NCBI RefSeq assembly: GCF_037027445.1
Contig: NZ_JBANDL010000002.1
Location: forward strand, 2,480,001-2,544,000
Direction of reading: 5' to 3'
DNA from: Lysobacter firmicutimachus
GTDB taxonomy: Bacteria > Pseudomonadota > Gammaproteobacteria > Xanthomonadales > Xanthomonadaceae
Length of the DNA stretch: 64,000 bases
Shown one piece after another: positions 61,616-64,000 of the stretch. Position 1 is the first letter of the stretch; the number at the start of each line of letters is the position of its first letter. The notes under the pieces are model-generated. The model worked only from the letters and a program-made list of their open reading frames with translations, did not search any database and was not told the DNA's origin. Both the position numbers and the translations under genes were made by a program.

Positions 61616-62848
61616 TCAGTCCGACAGCGCCTGCAGGGTGATCAGGCACAGCGGATCGCCCTTGCCGTCCTGGCTCCATTCCACCGACTGGACCAGGAAG
61701 CTCGTGCCCGGGGCGAAGGTGTACTCGATCTTGTCCGGCCCGTCCGACAGCGGGGTGATGTAGCTGGCCGCGTCCCAGACCCAGGCGCCCGGCGGCGGGT
61801 TGGCGATCAGGATGATGCCGTTCTGGTACTGCAACGCCTCCTCGTAGGTGCTGCCGAAGCTCCACACCATCTTGGTGGTCAGGGTATCGCCGACCTGGAT
61901 GTAGTCGTCCAGCGCCTGTTGCAGCGGAATCTGCAACGGCACGCCTGCCGGGCCGGCATTGAGCGGGCATTGCAGGAACTCGATGCCGAAGTGCTCGGTG
62001 CCGAGTTGGTAGATGTCGACCTGGCCGCTGAACAGCTGCGCCTGGTCGACGGTGCTGGTGCGCGGCATGGACTGGAAGCCGGCCGCAAGCAGCCGGTTCT
62101 CGATGTCGGCGAAACGTTGCAGTTGATCCGCCACCGCGGCCAGCTGGGTCTGCACGTTCTGCAGCGAATCGGCCGGCACCATCAGGAACGAGCGCATGTA
62201 GTCGGCGTTGCTCGGGTTGTAGGTGTTCCAGTTCGACTCCCAGATCGCCTCGGCGATGCCGGGCTGGTCCAGCGGCGGCGGCGACCGGCCCATCGCCGTG
62301 TAGGCGAAGATCTTCATCAGCACCAGGCGGGTGAACGAAGCCGTGGTCCAGTCGTAGATCGACATCGCCAGTGGGAACGAGTACGGCGTGAACGGAAACA
62401 GTTGCAGGCCCAGGGCGCGGATCTCCGCGGCGCTCTTGCCGGGCGCATCGGGGATGTCCTGATACGGCACGTACTTCTGCGCGATCATCGCCTCCAGGTA
62501 GGCCGCGTCGGCCGGGTCGATCGTCGGCAACGGCTTGAGCGCCCCGGCGCCGCTCTGGCCGCTGCCGACCGCGGTCACGGCGAAGCGCGCGTCGGCGCTC
62601 AGGCTCAGGTCGATCTGCACGCTGGGGTTGGGGGTGTAGTCGAGGTCGACGCCGTTGCAGTCGACGATGTCCATCACCGGGCCGTTCGGGAAGCCGTTCT
62701 GAAAGTCGGTGATGTCGAGGAAACCCAGGCCGTCGACGATCAGCCGGCTGGATGCGCCGCTGCCGCCGCGCATCGCCGTCAGCGGCGCTCCGTCGCTGAA
62801 CCACAGGGCCGCGCCGCTGGGGTTGTCGATCGTGCGCAACTGCCACAT
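61616..62848 (-). CDS. Hypothetical protein with a degenerate ADP-ribosyltransferase-like C-terminus
   Basis: 410 residues, no signal peptide. The N-terminal ~280 residues are unassigned. The last ~130 residues show the layout of an R-S-E-class ART fold: LFSGQVDI (Arg position replaced by Ser), MVWSFGSTYEEALQY (F-x-ST strand), GIILIANPPPGAWVWDAASY, and KIEYTFAPGTSFLVQSVEW (the E-x-E-x-x-F-x-PGT-x-F-x-V block, with Lys in place of the first Glu). So the fold is credible but key residues are missing: either an inactive relative or a divergent enzyme. It lies 122 bases downstream of glgX. Confidence 0.6.
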   Translation of the reverse strand: MWQLRTIDNPSGAALWFSDGAPLTAMRGGSGASSRLIVDGLGFLDITDFQNGFPNGPVMDIVDCNGVDLDYTPNPSVQIDLSLSADARFAVTAVGSGQSGAGALKPLPTIDPADAAYLEAMIAQKYVPYQDIPDAPGKSAAEIRALGLQLFPFTPYSFPLAMSIYDWTTASFTRLVLMKIFAYTAMGRSPPPLDQPGIAEAIWESNWNTYNPSNADYMRSFLMVPADSLQNVQTQLAAVADQLQRFADIENRLLAAGFQSMPRTSTVDQAQLFSGQVDIYQLGTEHFGIEFLQCPLNAGPAGVPLQIPLQQALDDYIQVGDTLTTKMVWSFGSTYEEALQYQNGIILIANPPPGAWVWDAASYITPLSDGPDKIEYTFAPGTSFLVQSVEWSQDGKGDPLCLITLQALSD

Positions 62849-62970
62849 GCGAACCTCGGCGACGGCGGGACGGAACACCCGCCGATATCCCGCCCAACGC
62901 CAAGCCGTGCGCGGCGAGGCCATCCTCCTGCGGCTATTGCGACCGCGGTCGGGATTCGCCGCCCCAGCTC

Positions 62971-64000
62971 CTACTTGGCGATCAGCAACAACAGCGAGCG
63001 CGACTGCAGGCCATAGGTCGTGTTCTCGCCGCCGATCGCGGTCTCCGCGCCGGGCAGGGCGACCGTGTTCGGGCCCTCGTTCCAGGTTGCGGTATCGGTC
63101 ACGCGGTACCACTGCTTGCCGTTGCCCGGCCACGGCAGGACGAAGTTCACCGGCCCCGACCAGCCGTTGTAGGCGACGTAGATCGCGCTGGCCGGATCGG
63201 CGAATTCGGTGCCATCGATGCGCCAGGCGATGGCGTGGTTGTCGGCGGCGTTGAAGTAGGCCGCATCGGCCTGGGCGCCGTCGGGCTTGAACCAGCGCAA
63301 CTGCTCCATCACGTTGCCGTTGTTGTCGGCGCCGGAATAGAAAGCGGACGGCCGCAATGCCGGATGCGCTTTGCGGAACGCGATCAGGCGCCGGGTGTAG
63401 GTCTCGTGGTCGGCTTCGATGGCGCTGCGGGTCCAGTACAGCCAGTTGGCGGGCGAATCGAGGTTGTAGCTGTTGTTGTTGCCGAACTGGGTGCGCAGGG
63501 CCTCGTCGCCGCCGGTGATCATCGGCACGCCCGCGCTCAGCATCAGGAAGGCCAGGCCGGTGCGCGCGGCCTTGCGTTGTTCGGCGACCGCGCCGCCCTG
63601 GTCCCAGCTGAGGTTGTGGTCTTCGCCGCCGTCGGAGGGGCCGTAGGGCCAGGGCTGGCTGTTCTGCTTGCTGTTGTAGGCGTACAGGTCGTTGAGAGTG
63701 AAGCCGTCGTGGGCGACCATGAAGTTGACCGAATGCCAGGGCTTGCGGCCGTCGTCGCCGTACAGGTCGCTGGAACCGGCGAAACGCGTGGCCAGGGTGC
63801 CGGCGGTGACGGTTTCCTGGCCGAGCTTGTTCTGCTTCTTGCGCAGCGCGTCGCGGTACAGGCCGTTCCATTCCGCCCAGCCGGCGGGGAAATTGCCGAC
63901 CTGATACGAATTGCCGCCGATCGCCCAGGGTTCGGCGATCAGGTCCAGGCCGGCGCCGCCGCCGGCCGGGCGCGGCGGCAATTCGGCGACGATCCGGTTC
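62971..64000 (-). CDS. glgX: Glycogen debranching enzyme GlgX, C-terminal part (cut by window end)
   Basis: At least 343 residues of the C-terminal two thirds of an isoamylase-type GH13 protein; the N-terminus is outside the window. Visible: LDLIAEPWAIGGNSYQVGNFPAGWAEWN (catalytic Glu region), NFMVAHDGFTLNDL (His-Asp of GH13 region IV), EDHNLSWDQGG, the C-domain QLRWFKPDG, and terminal TYGLQSRSLLLLIAK. It removes alpha-1,6 branches during glycogen breakdown. Confidence 0.9.
   Translation of the reverse strand, partial: NRIVAELPPRPAGGGAGLDLIAEPWAIGGNSYQVGNFPAGWAEWNGLYRDALRKKQNKLGQETVTAGTLATRFAGSSDLYGDDGRKPWHSVNFMVAHDGFTLNDLYAYNSKQNSQPWPYGPSDGGEDHNLSWDQGGAVAEQRKAARTGLAFLMLSAGVPMITGGDEALRTQFGNNNSYNLDSPANWLYWTRSAIEADHETYTRRLIAFRKAHPALRPSAFYSGADNNGNVMEQLRWFKPDGAQADAAYFNAADNHAIAWRIDGTEFADPASAIYVAYNGWSGPVNFVLPWPGNGKQWYRVTDTATWNEGPNTVALPGAETAIGGENTTYGLQSRSLLLLIAK

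Overview
The window is a high-GC chromosomal segment of a Xanthomonadaceae bacterium, most likely Lysobacter or a close relative. The basis is gene content and order: a TorF-type porin divergent from a putrescine transporter, DUF6289, DUF6196 and DUF3247 proteins, SapC, a DoxX/DUF2063/DUF692 cluster, frequent GTG starts, and REP-like repeats built on GTAGGAGCGGCG. No rRNA, tRNA, CRISPR array or complete insertion sequence was recognised.

Layout. 0.1-8.7 kb is core: aat with an overlapping FemAB/GNAT-like gene, trxB, ald, ftsK, a DUF6289 peptide and lolA. 8.7-21.4 kb holds a GNAT acetyltransferase, a secreted protein of unknown function, a GH108 muramidase, rarA, crcB, sapC, a DUF6196 protein, the potFAHI operon (four GTG starts) and a torF-like porin. 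21.6-24.7 kb is a copper module: cueR-like regulator, copA, and a CueR-type promoter with a 19-bp spacer. 25-29.5 kb is the giant helicase gene lhr. 38.3-41.1 kb is a four-gene MNIO/RiPP operon of the Hvf/bufferin type (EGKCG-repeat precursor, DUF692 enzyme, DUF2063 partner, DoxX protein). 41.7-43.8 kb contains a broken oxidase-like fragment and a GH85 endo-beta-N-acetylglucosaminidase with codon use less GC-rich than its surroundings. 58.5-64 kb carries alkB, a fosmidomycin-resistance-type MFS pump, an AraC regulator, a protein with a degenerate ADP-ribosyltransferase-like C-terminus, and the 3' part of glgX cut by the window end.

The most interesting layer lies between 30 and 56 kb. Five sequences match the sigma-54 -24/-12 promoter (GG-N10-GC, TGGCAC...TTGC). 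Each sits upstream of a stress or repair operon: (1) two small genes plus an ubiB-like kinase; (2) a VOC protein plus a UdgX-type uracil-DNA glycosylase; (3) a lipoprotein/RES-domain gene; (4) a short-chain dehydrogenase plus an RG/YG-rich BON protein; (5) a small protein, an iron-permease-like protein, a ferritin-like protein, DUF6766, Ku and LigD. A sigma-54 activator, a 78-aa DHp-like protein and a large hybrid histidine kinase, all translationally coupled, lie immediately divergent from promoter 5. I infer that this window contains a sigma-54-controlled stress and DNA-break-repair regulon together with its own sensor and activator.

Other points: a C9 tract joins a lipoprotein frame to the RES frame (8 Cs would separate them with an ATGA overlap), and a terminator-like hairpin sits 22 bp before ald.
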